Assembly (NCBI RefSeq): GCF_004116385.1 | Contig: NZ_PEIB01000043.1 | Coordinates: 1 to 36,373, forward strand | DNA from: Veronia nyctiphanis | Lineage (GTDB): Bacteria > Pseudomonadota > Gammaproteobacteria > Enterobacterales > Vibrionaceae | Direction: 5' to 3' | Length of the DNA: 36,373 bases | Shown: one piece after another, positions 1-9,263 of the stretch | How positions within the stretch are numbered: the first letter of the stretch is position 1 | Layout of the letters: every line of letters starts with the position of its first letter | Translations under genes and position numbers: made by a program | The notes under the pieces: model-generated | Told to the model about the DNA's origin: nothing | The model's input: the letters and a program-made list of their open reading frames with translations, nothing else | The model's database searches: none

Positions 1-174
1 TGGCGAAGTGCTAACCCATACATTGGGTTATGTATCAAGAATTAACGATAGAGACCTGCCAATCAATTCAAGTTTGACGGCGTCAGCCTCAACGCCCGAT
101 TAAAACGCTATTATCCCTTTGGCGAAGTGCTAACCCATACATTGGGTTATGTATCAAGAATTAACGATAGAGAC
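1..174. repeat. Exact 55-bp direct repeat at contig start (1-55 and 120-174), probable assembly artefact
   Basis: Bases 1-55 are identical to 120-174 and both copies diverge immediately after. In the PBP2 reading frame the first copy runs into a stop at 43-45, while the second copy is normal PBP2 coding sequence, so copy 1 is not biologically placed. A duplication of exactly the same length, 55 bp, is present at the other end of the window. This fits a de Bruijn-graph contig end with k=55. Confidence 0.85.
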
Positions 175-1511
175 TTACGCCGAATCGCCGAAGGGGGAAA
201 GGAAAGTAACTACCGCGGTACCTATGATATCGGGAAGATCGGTGTCGAACGTTATTACGAAGACATGCTGCACGGTACCAAAGGCTTCCAGAAGGTCGAA
301 GTAAACAGCCATGGACGTGTTATCCGGGTAATCAATTATGTACCGCCCGTTGCTGGTAAAGATCTGGTGTTAAACCTTGATATTGAGCTGCAGATGTACG
401 TCTACAAACAGCTTGATGGACGTCGTGGCAGTGCGGTAATCATAGACCCAAGTGATAACGGTGTGCTGGCGATGGTATCCAGCCCAAGTTACGACCCCAA
501 TGCCTTCGTTAATGGCATCTCAAACACAGAATACAGTGCCTTGTTGAATGACCCAGACAGACCTTTGGTCAACCGAATCACTCTGGGCGTGTATCCACCG
601 GGTTCCACCATCAAGCCGTTTATGGCCATTGCTGCCTTGCAGGAAAAAGTCGTTACGCCAACAACCCGCCGTAATGACCATGGGGTTTGGCGACTGCCCA
701 AAACAAAAAATAAGACCAAGGTGTTCCGTGATTGGAAACGTTGGGGCCACGGTAATGTTGACCTGACATTCGCGATTGAAGAGTCTGTTGATACCTTCTT
801 CTATCAAATTGCCTATGACCTTGGCATCGACAGGATCTCAAGCTGGATGAACAAGTTTGGCTTCGGACACGAAACAGGTATCGATATTCCGGAAGAAACG
901 TCAGCCAACATGCCGACGCGTGAATGGAAGGTCGGCAGGACTCGTCAGCTTGGTACCAAGGTGATACGATCCCTGTCGGTATCGGGCAAGGTTACTGGAC
1001 TGCGACACCTATCCAGTTAGCTAAGGCGACGTCTGTGCTGATTAACCATGGCAAAGTGATGGCCCCTCACCTGCTCAGAGCCGCAGTGGAGCGAGACGAC
1101 ACCAAAGAGGTGGAGAAGAAAGCTGAAGTCCTGACGTCTTTCCCGATGGCAAATGTTGACGATAAATTTTGGGATCTCAGCATTAACGCCATGCGACTGG
1201 TGAACCATGGTAAGCACGGCACAGGACGGAGAACATTCCATAGTGCGAAATACATCAGTGGTGGTAAATCTGGAACGGCGCAGGTTTTTGGTCTAAAAGA
1301 GAACCAGAAATATAAGGCCGACGAACTGTCTTCTCGCCTACACGACCACGCGCTGTATATCGGATTCGCTCCCTATGACAACCCGAAATATGTTACGGCA
1401 GTGGTACTGGAAAACGGAGGCAGCGGTTCCAAAGTGGGCGGCCCGTTCGTGAGAAAGATTTTTGATCACCTTCTAGAGGGCAATGATAAAACACTGGCAA
1501 AGACGCACTAA
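55..1511 (+). CDS. mrdA: Penicillin-binding protein 2 (peptidoglycan D,D-transpeptidase), 5'-truncated and frameshifted
   Basis: Class B PBP of the elongasome, cross-linking lateral-wall peptidoglycan at the periplasmic face of the inner membrane. The frame is open from base 55 (no start; roughly the N-terminal 150 residues are missing compared with ~630 aa in E. coli PBP2). The dimerisation-domain part (THTLGYVSRIND, DIGKIGVERYYED) precedes the transpeptidase domain with active-site STIK (604-615), SVD (from 784; PBP2s have SxD here) and KSGT (1266-1277). The frame breaks at about 950: the text after NMPTREWK continues as WYQGDTIPVGIGQG in another frame. Restoring one C in CAGC(C)TTGG gives RQPWYQGDT as in PBP2s, so a one-base deletion is likely. 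It is followed directly by a terminator and not by rodA, so it may be a second, orphan PBP2 copy. Confidence 0.9.
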
Positions 1512-1565
1512 CGGCGAGCAGAATATACTGCTACCTAGAAGCAGAGAGATAGTTTTTCATTTATG

Positions 1566-1594
1566 AAAACCAGCGCCGACACGCTGGTTTTTTT
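1566..1594 (+). terminator. Rho-independent terminator after PBP2 gene
   Basis: A 10-bp perfect stem AAAACCAGCG / CGCTGGTTTT with a 6-nt loop (1576-1581) ends in a run of T. It lies 55 bp after the PBP2 stop and closes that transcription unit before the SDR gene. Confidence 0.85.
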
Positions 1595-1762
1595 CTTCTC
1601 TTTTCTCGCATCATTCTCCCCCCTTACCTACTTCCATCAGGCTCGCTGCTTTCACATCTGTCTTGTCATCGTTATCAGTATTGTGACGAACAGGTTCATA
1701 CACCTGTGTTGCTATATCAGGCATTAGTCAATTAACGAGTAATGGAATAAGGCTCAGTCATC

Positions 1763-2575
1763 ATGGATAAAGTCAGGAAGACAGTATTGATCACAGGAGG
1801 CACAAAAGGTGTCGGGGCGGAAGTCGCCCGTTTTTTTGCCAAAAAAGGGGAAAATCTCGTGCTCGTGGCAAGAAGTCAGGCGGGTCTGGACGATATGAAG
1901 CGTGAACTTCAGAATCAATGCGAACTCATCACCGTTATAGCTGATATCAGTGATCCCGCAGCACTCTCAAACATCGTCAATAAAGCCGTCGCCCACTTTG
2001 GTTGTATCGACATATTAGTCAATAACGCTGGTTGTCATCACAGAGGTGAGTTTTCCCGTCTCTCAGCACAGCAAGTCGCTGAAATGACTCAGGCAAACTT
2101 TACCGCGCCATTAGTGCTGACTCGCCTTTGCCTCCCCTATCTCACACGTTCAAAATCTGCTGCAGTGATCATGGTGGCTTCTCTGGCAGGCATGGCGCCT
2201 CTGCAAGGGGCTGCAACGTATTCAGCAACCAAAGCGGGCTTACGTGCATTTTCCTACGCACTGGCAGATGAGCTGACTCAAAGTAATATCAAAGTCGGTG
2301 TCGTGTCGCCCGGCCCAATCAATACTGGCTTCATCATGGACAACATTGATGTCGTCGAAGATATCGTATATTCGCAACCAATGAGCACTGCTGAAGACGT
2401 TGCAGAGAACATTGCCAAGCTTTGCCAACCGAGTTCAAAAACAGAGATCGCTATGCCGTATGTTAGCGGTAAGTTGGCCACGCTGGGTTATTTATTCCCT
2501 CTGTTCAGAAAGCTTTCCCGCCCATTGCTTTACCGGGCGGGGAAAAAGAACAAACAAAAGTACCGCGCACACTAG
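1763..2575 (+). CDS. Short-chain dehydrogenase/reductase (classical SDR family)
   Basis: NAD(P)-dependent oxidoreductase of 270 aa with a single Rossmann domain. Visible motifs: cofactor loop TGGTKGVG (residues 11-18), NNAG (87-90), catalytic Ser in MVAS (S140), YSATK with Y153 and K157, and the PG motif after the substrate strand (SPGPINT). After the Rossmann core there is a C-terminal tail with a hydrophobic stretch (YLFPLFRKL) and a basic end, which in some SDRs mediates membrane association. The substrate cannot be predicted. The ATG at 1763 is preceded only by a weak AAGG ribosome site. It stands alone between the PBP2 terminator and the convergent START-domain genes. The family call is secure, the substrate unknown. 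Confidence 0.9.
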   Translation: MDKVRKTVLITGGTKGVGAEVARFFAKKGENLVLVARSQAGLDDMKRELQNQCELITVIADISDPAALSNIVNKAVAHFGCIDILVNNAGCHHRGEFSRLSAQQVAEMTQANFTAPLVLTRLCLPYLTRSKSAAVIMVASLAGMAPLQGAATYSATKAGLRAFSYALADELTQSNIKVGVVSPGPINTGFIMDNIDVVEDIVYSQPMSTAEDVAENIAKLCQPSSKTEIAMPYVSGKLATLGYLFPLFRKLSRPLLYRAGKKNKQKYRAH

Positions 2576-2604
2576 CGATTTCTATTAGGTCGAGGGCAAA
2601 GGGC

Positions 2605-3276
2605 CTATGTGGCATTGATGGAAAGTTCGGAGGCAAGCTTTGGGGATAATGTCGTTCCCTTCATCTCCCTTTCAACAATTTTTCTGAATTTCTTAATGGT
2701 ATTTGTCACGATTTCTTTCGTGTGTTGATTGGCGGCAAAAACAGGACGTACTTTCGGGCTGTAGTGCATTGAAAACTCCATAGCGACCCACTCGGGAGCA
2801 ACCTGTTCCAAGATGATGTGCCCTCGAATATCGGCCATCCTTACCGCATCACGTTTTGGAAAGTGATTGAGTTGCTCAAATAGCGTAAATTGGAAGCGGT
2901 TATCCGTCACTTTTTCCCCAACAAAACGAATAAACGCATCTCTGTTCTCAAGCGTCAGTGGCGCATTAAATTTCAGGTACAAAGTCTGGTCGGTCAAGGC
3001 AGGCCTCTCAATGACCTCAGAGGCAACAATGTCATGCACCCAATCCCCGATTCTATGGGTGTCGACGATCAACGAAATAGGCGCAGCAATGCTGGATTTC
3101 ACCAAGATTCGTCCGATCGCGGTATCGAATTCATCCCCAGACATGGTGACCATTTTTACTTTCAGGCGCGTCGAATAAGTTTGTCCGTCACTGGCCTTGA
3201 ACCTCTCGGCACTGGCCGGGAAGACGATAAAACTTAATAAAAAGCTGAACATCGCGAGCAGTGTGACATTTTTCAT
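2605..3276 (-). CDS. Periplasmic START-domain protein, paralogue 1
   Basis: 223-aa exported protein: signal peptide of about 24 residues ending FPASA, followed by one START/SRPBCC-type lipid-binding domain (features shared with the family: ...DTHRIGDWVHDIVASEV..., LKFNAPLTLENRDAFIRF, HYSPKVRPVFAAN). START domains form a hydrophobic cavity for a lipid or sterol-like ligand; the ligand here is unknown. It is a clear paralogue of the next gene on the same strand (3473-4135), sharing the APIS...DT.R..+WVHD, NAPLTL..RD and PVFAAN.+TK blocks. Ribosome site GAGGG lies upstream of the ATG. The gap between the two genes carries a terminator, so the copies are separately transcribed. Low-level divergence suggests an old duplication. 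Function in the periplasm is inferred from the signal peptide. Confidence 0.75.
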   Translation of the reverse strand: MKNVTLLAMFSFLLSFIVFPASAERFKASDGQTYSTRLKVKMVTMSGDEFDTAIGRILVKSSIAAPISLIVDTHRIGDWVHDIVASEVIERPALTDQTLYLKFNAPLTLENRDAFIRFVGEKVTDNRFQFTLFEQLNHFPKRDAVRMADIRGHIILEQVAPEWVAMEFSMHYSPKVRPVFAANQHTKEIVTNTIKKFRKIVEREMKGTTLSPKLASELSINAT

Positions 3277-3421
3277 TAGATACCCTCTCTGTTTCGGTCA
3301 ACGTTGAAGTACCAATCAGCGACTCAAGGTATGCATCACTGATTTATCATTAGCGGATTTATTTCAATTTTTTATTAACTTTTTGAAAGTTGATATGTAA
3401 TACGTGGTGTCAATTTTGAAT

Positions 3422-3453
3422 AAAAAAAACCGGCACAACGTGTTGCGCCGGTT
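3422..3453 (-). terminator. Rho-independent terminator after START paralogue 2
   Basis: Read on the minus strand, AACCGGC...GCCGGTT with an inner CAAC/GTTG extension is followed by eight T. It lies 20 bp past the stop of the 3473-4135 gene and separates the two START paralogues. Confidence 0.85.
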
Positions 3454-3472
3454 GGCTGTATAAGTATGGCAG

Positions 3473-4135
3473 TTAGAAATTAAGCGCCTTTGCAAGCTCT
3501 GGAGGAATGTCAGCGCCTTTGTATTCACCCTCAACCAGTTTTTTGAATTTCTTCATCGTCTTTTTAACCAGTTGTTTAGTGTTTGAATTCGCAGCAAAAA
3601 CAGGCTTCGCATCCGGGTTGTAGTGAAGCGTAAACTTCAGACCCATTTTATCTTCTGTAATCTGCTCAATTCGGAAGACGCCCCTGAGGTCAGTCATACG
3701 CACTGCCTTTGGATTTGCTTCATACCCCTCCAACTCGATCATAGACATTGTAAATACATTGTCGCCCTCACGAGCACCGAGGAAGCGAACATACACGTCA
3801 CGGTCATCAAGCGTCAGAGGCGCATTGTAGATCATATAGAGTGACTGGTCGTTTGCGGCATCGACTTTCAGTACTTCTGAATAGTTGAGATCGTGAACCC
3901 ATTCGAGCAAGCGGTCTGTATTGAGAACAATAGAAATAGGAGCTCCTAAAGTACCATCTAACAAAATACGGCCGGTCACCGTCGCATACACATCACCGTC
4001 CAATGTCTCACTGACGACTTTCAGTCTGGAGGTGTACTCCACACCGTCGGTCCCTTTCAGCTTCTCAGCATGCGCTGGCATGACGAACATTAATGCGGAC
4101 AACAAAAATGCTTTGGCTAAGCTCCCTACTTTCAT
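3473..4135 (-). CDS. Periplasmic START-domain protein, paralogue 2
   Basis: 220-aa paralogue of the neighbouring START protein. A 23-residue signal peptide ends MPAHA, then a single START-like domain (PISIVLNTDRLLEWVHD, MIYNAPLTLDDRDVYVRF, LHYNPDAKPVFAAN). The start is well defined: a strong GGAGG ribosome site lies 8-9 nt before the ATG at 4135. It has its own terminator, so it is probably monocistronic with its promoter in the A+T-rich gap 4136-4719. Bacterial START proteins are thought to bind lipids or hydrophobic ligands; no evidence for a specific ligand is visible. Confidence 0.75.
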   Translation of the reverse strand: MKVGSLAKAFLLSALMFVMPAHAEKLKGTDGVEYTSRLKVVSETLDGDVYATVTGRILLDGTLGAPISIVLNTDRLLEWVHDLNYSEVLKVDAANDQSLYMIYNAPLTLDDRDVYVRFLGAREGDNVFTMSMIELEGYEANPKAVRMTDLRGVFRIEQITEDKMGLKFTLHYNPDAKPVFAANSNTKQLVKKTMKKFKKLVEGEYKGADIPPELAKALNF

Positions 4136-4719
4136 TCTAATATTTCCTCCATGGAATGACTGACCATGTATATTTTCAGTGTAATTAAAGTTAGGACAAT
4201 TATCTGACTCCAGACAATGTCACTTTCAGATTAGGTAAATTACTCAGGGTTACAGGTTGCATTAATGAGAATTCAAAAAATATCTAATATCAACTGCTAA
4301 TGAACCACTAATAAAAATTTGATTTATATGACTTTATTTATTTAAACATTTGTTTATATTTTTCTTTTTTGATTTCTAGCACATCGTCTTTTACGCCTAC
4401 TTTTAGAGACAATCACCCCAAATTATGCATTTAATTTATATCGATTTACTAAGAACACCCTTACGTGCAGCCATGAAACGATGTTGTTCATTGACTGTTG
4501 TGTGGATACAGAAAAGGTAGTCATCAATAGAACTTTTTGAAAGTACGCGCACAGGTTTGTAAGAATTTACTTATTAATAGTGAGGCTCATGATAAATATG
4601 ACTTTTTTTCATTTTCAATAGAGAGAATTAACTGCACGTTATACTAAATGAGACAGTTTAATTAATTGGAATTCACTATCCTGTAGAGAACAAAAAATGC
4701 GTTGGCTGAGGGACTAATA
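4136..4719. other. A+T-rich divergent intergenic region
   Basis: About 580 bp between the divergent START gene and the HExxH gene, with no credible ORF. It must hold both promoters but I could not assign unambiguous -35/-10 pairs. A CATTTTCAATAG stretch (4610-4621) resembles the repeated CATTTTGAATRGTAA element found upstream of the other orphan gene at 18782. A short ATG ORF at 4697 (MRWLRD-stop) overlaps the real ribosome site and is not considered a gene. Confidence 0.5.
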
Positions 4720-6555
4720 ATGAATACACTGATCAACTTTAAGGATACAAACCACGTAAACAAACTTTTCACTCAATCGACGCAACGCAAAAATGACGCC
4801 TCTAATTTTTCGGAGAAAAGAGAACCAGCAAATAAAGATTGCAACTACTTTAAGAAAAAGGATGGCCCCACACCAATAGGTAGAACGTTAACCCCACCAC
4901 ATACTTCGGTCACGGAAAAAATTCGTAGCACTCTTAGAGATATTGATAGCAATGATACATTCAGTATCGTCAATACCAGCGCTGAAGCACTCTCGGACGG
5001 AACCAATCCAAGTGGCACTGAAAGTGAAGCATCTAAAAATAAAATTTCGATTGATGATCAAGGGAAAATTCAATCCGTTTCAATAACGGAAGATCCTAAA
5101 CTTTCTGAGAAACTAACAAATGGTTTACATGGTGTCGAAATAGGGAAATTATCAGATGAACTTAAGAATAGCATTGCAGAATCAGTGCAAAAGCTATTGA
5201 AAGAACAAGGGTTAAAACTCGATACAGACGATAAAGGTAACCCTGTGTTGACCAAAGAAGAAAATGGTGAGCCGCTAATCGATAGTAACGGTAACCTTGG
5301 CTCTCAGGAAGAAGCAAAAAAAGTCATCTCCGAACTTCAAAACCAATATCCATACCTCATGCAAAAATGGCTCAAGGAATGGCTAATAAAGAATGGCTTT
5401 CTGCCTAATGATGGGAGTGTTCCAGCTGACCAAGTTAACGTTCCGTATCTAGGGGGCGCCAAAATCAACAGTGGCAGCGGCACACAAGCCTCTGCTGGTG
5501 GTCAAGTTGGTGGCGGTACATCGGGCGCAGGTGGCAATGGCCAAAGCGGAGGTACTTCTGGCGCAAATGGTGGTGCATCTGGCGCAAGCGGTGGAGGCAG
5601 TGGGGCCTCTGGCGGAAATGGTGCTGCTTCGGGTGCGAGCGGTGGAGGCAATGGTGCCTCTGGCGGAAGCGGTGGTGCGTCGGGTGCGAGCGTTGGAAGC
5701 AATGGTGCCTCTGGCGGTAATCCTGTTCAAGCATCTAACCGCAGGTTTGACACTAACCCGTCGGGGACAGTGTCACTTGATGACGCTCAAGTAACCAGGA
5801 TTTTGAATGAGTATACACCCACTGAGCTTTCGTCTACTGCAAGAACAAAATATGGCGAAGTTGAGTTTTATGGTGATGTAAAGGGTGATTTAAAGTCGAT
5901 CTTCGACGAATACACCGAAAGTGATAAAAACTTTAGTGAAGCTATTGACAGCTCTATCAAATCCAACGGCGAGAATGGTAAAATTCAAGTTATCGGCATA
6001 GATGGCAATAAGCTCACAGAGATGAGTAACAAACTTAATATAATTAGCGGTAAAGCGCCAGACGGAGGAGAAACCCTTGGCCTGAAGATTGGTAACAAGA
6101 TATATATTTCGAATGACTATCCAAAGACTAGCCAGAACGGAATGGACAAAACCAAAATATTTGCTCATGAGCTTAACCACCTAAAAAACAATATTAATGG
6201 CCACAACGCGAGTTTTAATCGGGATACATCCCTGTTGATCGATAATGACATCCCCAGTAATCAAAGACAAATTCAAGGCATACTTGATTCCTATCGTAAA
6301 TATGACGGTTCAGACATTCAAAACTCTTTGTCGCTGTCAGAGCAACATATCGGTGACGGTATAAGTGCTCTAAGGCTGATACCCTCGGATCTTGCCTCTC
6401 AGGAAAATGAAGACAGCCATCACCACCATGAACATATGTCGATTAACAAGTTAACTGACAGCTTAAACTCACACTTGGCGCGCACACTTCCGGAAGCTGC
6501 TGGTAAGATTGCATTCGGTCATAAGGAAGATGAACATCATCATGAATTTCTCTAA
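4720..6555 (+). CDS. Modular HExxH metalloprotease-like protein with Gly/Ala/Ser repeat linker; candidate secreted effector
   Basis: 611 aa, no family recognised with confidence. Start chosen at ATG 4720 because GAGGGA lies 6-7 nt upstream; a TTG at 4702 is in frame but has no ribosome site. Order of parts: polar Ser/Thr/Asn-rich N-terminus without a Sec signal peptide (1-~100), an acidic region (~100-250), a Gly/Ala/Ser linker (about 253-336) built on a 17-residue repeat, and a C-terminal domain with the zinc-protease signature HELNH at 483-487 (6166-6180). Two His-rich segments near the C-terminus (SHHHHEH and EHHHEF) could bind metal. The architecture and low G+C resemble secreted toxins or type III effectors with HExxH domains (for instance the M91/NleD class), but that is inference; no secretion apparatus lies in the window. 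Its stop is 4 bp from the convergent kinase gene. Confidence 0.6.
   Translation: MNTLINFKDTNHVNKLFTQSTQRKNDASNFSEKREPANKDCNYFKKKDGPTPIGRTLTPPHTSVTEKIRSTLRDIDSNDTFSIVNTSAEALSDGTNPSGTESEASKNKISIDDQGKIQSVSITEDPKLSEKLTNGLHGVEIGKLSDELKNSIAESVQKLLKEQGLKLDTDDKGNPVLTKEENGEPLIDSNGNLGSQEEAKKVISELQNQYPYLMQKWLKEWLIKNGFLPNDGSVPADQVNVPYLGGAKINSGSGTQASAGGQVGGGTSGAGGNGQSGGTSGANGGASGASGGGSGASGGNGAASGASGGGNGASGGSGGASGASVGSNGASGGNPVQASNRRFDTNPSGTVSLDDAQVTRILNEYTPTELSSTARTKYGEVEFYGDVKGDLKSIFDEYTESDKNFSEAIDSSIKSNGENGKIQVIGIDGNKLTEMSNKLNIISGKAPDGGETLGLKIGNKIYISNDYPKTSQNGMDKTKIFAHELNHLKNNINGHNASFNRDTSLLIDNDIPSNQRQIQGILDSYRKYDGSDIQNSLSLSEQHIGDGISALRLIPSDLASQENEDSHHHHEHMSINKLTDSLNSHLARTLPEAAGKIAFGHKEDEHHHEFL
5578..5721 (+). 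repeat. 51-bp in-frame tandem repeat coding for Gly/Ala/Ser linker
   Basis: Two full 51-bp units (5578-5628, 5629-5679) and a 42-bp partial unit (5680-5721), each starting with a codon series for SGAS and containing NGASGG/SGASGG. The units differ by several substitutions. The wider glycine-rich stretch spans about 5476-5727. The repeat is a multiple of three, so unit gain or loss would keep the frame. Confidence 0.8.
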
Positions 6556-6559
6556 GAGA

Positions 6560-7840
6560 TTAGTGAATGTATAGACTCACCCTCGCACCGCCTTGCTGAA
6601 CATTGTTCAGCTCAAGGCGACCTGAATGGTTTTCTGCAATCGTTCTGGCCAACATCAAGCCGATGCCGTTGCCAGAGGCTTTGGTGGTATAAAACGGGGT
6701 GCAGGCTTCTTCGAGATTACTGAAACCTGGGCCGTTATCTGTGATTGTGAAGCTGACCCCCTGCCTTGAGACGATATTAAGCCTGACCTCTGGGGCCTCG
6801 CAATCTGAATCGCCATTTGCTTCGAAAGCATTGTTGATGAGGTGACATAGGGCCTGTTTAATTTGCCCTCGGTCAAAGTGACCTTGATCTGCCCCCTCAT
6901 GCCTTACCGCCAGCGTCGGATACATAGCTTTAAGGTCATTAATGAGCGAAGACACGTCGACCTTCTCAATCGACGGTTCGGGTAATTTTGCTAACGAGCT
7001 ATAGGCACGAATAAAGTCAGTCAAATACTGGCTGCGCTCGTTAATCAATTGCAAACCACTTTCAAAGTTTTCGCGGGCGAAGGGCTTATCTAATCGTTTG
7101 GTCAGGCTGCGTGCAATGGTGCCGACTGGGGTAATGGCATTGTTGATTTCATGACTTATTACGCGCACAAACCGTTGCAGCGCCTGCTTTTCCTGCTGAT
7201 AGAGCACATTGTCGACCTGCTTAAACAAGTAAATATCGTGTTTTACACCATCAAGCAGACACGTATCTGATTCCAGCAAAAAGGTGTGCGTGTTTCCGGC
7301 AATGCTGATGGTCACCGTTGAGGACGATACCTCAGACAATATGCTTTCCATCCAGTCAGCAAACCCAATGCTCTGATAAACAGGTTCAAGCGTGCGGCGG
7401 GCATAACTGTTACTCAGAATTAACTGCTTATTTGGGTCGACGACAAACATGGCAGCATCAAGTTGTTCAATCAGTTGCGACGTCAATTGTTGATGCTCAA
7501 TGGCCTGTCGCCGATCGCTTTCAAGCCGGTCAGCAAGCTGATTCAGCATATCAACCGTCTCTTTCAACCTTGCGTCTTTGAGGTCTGCTCCCCGAAGCGT
7601 GAAATCCCGCTCTACCATGGCATGAATAAGGGTATTGACCACATTGAGCTGACGTTTCTCGGTATAGGTCATTTTGTAAGTGACTGCGCCGATCAGGCCA
7701 AGATAGGTCATCCAAGCCAGTACCACGATCTGCTGAGGGTAGCTGTGTATGTAAAACAACGCCGTTAGCCCTAGCTGCATCAACAGAGTGATTTTCCAAA
7801 GGGAAGCTGTCGTCGGGTTATAGAGCGGAAATTTACTCAT
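6560..7840 (-). CDS. Sensor histidine kinase of an NtrC-type two-component system
   Basis: 426 aa from the ATG at 7840, which overlaps the stop of the regulator gene in ATGAGTAA (translational coupling); the longer in-frame start at 7915 lies inside the regulator and is not used. Two N-terminal membrane segments (about 13-35 and 37-56) enclose a very short loop, so there is hardly any periplasmic sensor domain. Then a HAMP/PAS-like region (~60-215), H-box with H230 in VISHEINN, N-box LINNAFEA (334-341), G1 DNGPGF (368-373) and G2 GNGIGL (390-395). It should phosphorylate the adjacent sigma-54 activator. Last gene of the operon containing ABC pair 2. A sensor without an extracellular domain may sense within the membrane or through the transporter; this is inference. 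Confidence 0.9.
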   Translation of the reverse strand: MSKFPLYNPTTASLWKITLLMQLGLTALFYIHSYPQQIVVLAWMTYLGLIGAVTYKMTYTEKRQLNVVNTLIHAMVERDFTLRGADLKDARLKETVDMLNQLADRLESDRRQAIEHQQLTSQLIEQLDAAMFVVDPNKQLILSNSYARRTLEPVYQSIGFADWMESILSEVSSSTVTISIAGNTHTFLLESDTCLLDGVKHDIYLFKQVDNVLYQQEKQALQRFVRVISHEINNAITPVGTIARSLTKRLDKPFARENFESGLQLINERSQYLTDFIRAYSSLAKLPEPSIEKVDVSSLINDLKAMYPTLAVRHEGADQGHFDRGQIKQALCHLINNAFEANGDSDCEAPEVRLNIVSRQGVSFTITDNGPGFSNLEEACTPFYTTKASGNGIGLMLARTIAENHSGRLELNNVQQGGARVSLYIH

Positions 7841-9259
7841 ATTTGGCCATTCTTCGGTACCAGCCACTTCTCGATAAACCGAGCGACTTTGCCGCCTTGC
7901 TGACATTCCCTGCAAAGTGTTCCAACCGACGGAAAAGCGCCTGCTCCTCGATACCTTCCAATGTCAGCATTTCGCCATTTTCTGGTTGCGCTTCCACATA
8001 TTGCTCCTTCGCATAGAGAACGTCAGATCGAGATACGCCACTTATATCGGATTGACCGTGCTCAAGTGGCTTTTGTCCATGAAGCCCCAGATCATCTGCG
8101 GTGATCTGACCGTGCTGACACACAAACACCATCCTTTCCATTAGGTGACGTAATTCTCGAATATTACCCGGCCAAGGGTATTGAGAAAGCACCTGTTTTG
8201 CTGATGCCGTTAATTCCGTCTCGGCAAGTTTGTACTGCTGGCTATATTCAGTGATGAACCTCTGCGCCAGCGGTAAAATGTCTTCCGGACATTCTCTCAA
8301 TGGTGGAATTTCAATTTCCACAGTGTTCAACCTGAAATATAAATCCTGCCGGAACTCACCTGTCTCCATGAGTACAGGCAAATCACCATTGGTGGCAGAG
8401 ATAATTCTTGCCGTGACCTCAAGTGTCCGGCTGCTCCCTACCGACTGATAACGCTTTTCTTCCAGAACATGCAGCAGTTTGGCTTGCCCGCTTTTCGACA
8501 GATTGGCAATTTCATCCAGAAACAGCGTACCGCCATCCGCCAGCGCGATATTACCAATACGATTAGCTTTCGCATCGGTAAACGCGCCTTTAACATGGCC
8601 GAACATTTCTGACTCAAACAAGGTGTCAGAGATTGCACCGAGATTGACAGCGATAAAGCTCTCGCTGTCCCGCTGCGAATGCTGGTGTACGTATTTGGCG
8701 TAAAAGCTTTTCCCGGTTCCGTTCTCACCACGTAGCAAGATATTCATGTCGCTTTTAGCTAACGCCGCAAGCTGCTGCAACACCCGTTGTTTCTTTGGTG
8801 ATAAGGAATCAATGTCCGGCTGCGCTTCCTGCTGTTTATGCCTGGCATGTTCTTCACTGACACGCTGCAACTTTTTCAGCGTTTGAGACTGCGACACCTG
8901 CTGCTTGATCGCATGAATCAGTCGATCGTCATTCCACGGTTTCTCGATAAAATCACTCGCACCACGTTTCAGGCTTTCTACGGCAATATCTATCGTGCCC
9001 CACCCTGTCATCATAATAATTGGCAAATCAGGGCAAATCGCCTGATAGCGGGAATCGCCTCTAACCCTTCGTTGCCTGATGTGGTATCTGAGTTGAAGTT
9101 CATGTCTAGCAGCACCAAATCGGCGCTGTTAGATTTCAAGAACTCGCATACAGCGGAAATTTGAGTAAACCCCCGACTTTCGAAACCTTCATCTTCGAGA
9201 AGGAATTTGAGACTCGCCTGAATATCCAGCGAGTCGTCAACAATGAGTATTTGTTTCAA
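7833..9259 (-). CDS. NtrC-family sigma-54-dependent response regulator (frameshifted)
   Basis: Receiver, AAA+ and Fis-type HTH domains in order. Receiver: IVDDSLD, phospho-acceptor Asp in LVLLDMNF, and Lys in DFIEKPW. AAA+: Walker A GENGTGKS, sigma-54 contact loop GAFTDA, Walker B GGTLFLDEI, and the NIRELRHLMER segment. HTH: GNVSKAAKSLGLSRSGWYRR. The frame breaks near 9040; adding one G to AGG(G)CG gives IRAICPDLPIIMMTGWG, the expected receiver sequence, so a one-base deletion is likely. It starts with TTG at 9259, 4 bp after the permease stop, with GGATGGA upstream as ribosome site. It probably activates the three sigma-54 promoters described at 12445, 15891 and 17429, one of which drives its own operon. 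Confidence 0.9.
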
Positions 9260-9263
9260 TGAA

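Noticed and set aside
5449-5734. Long antisense and alternative-frame ORFs across the glycine-rich repeat
   Set aside because: They arise from repeat composition (Gly/Ala codons read as Pro, His or Arg codons) and have no start signals.
7841-7915. Longer N-terminus for the histidine kinase
   Set aside because: It overlaps the end of the regulator by 75 bp, and the ATGAGTAA overlap at 7840 is the usual coupled start.
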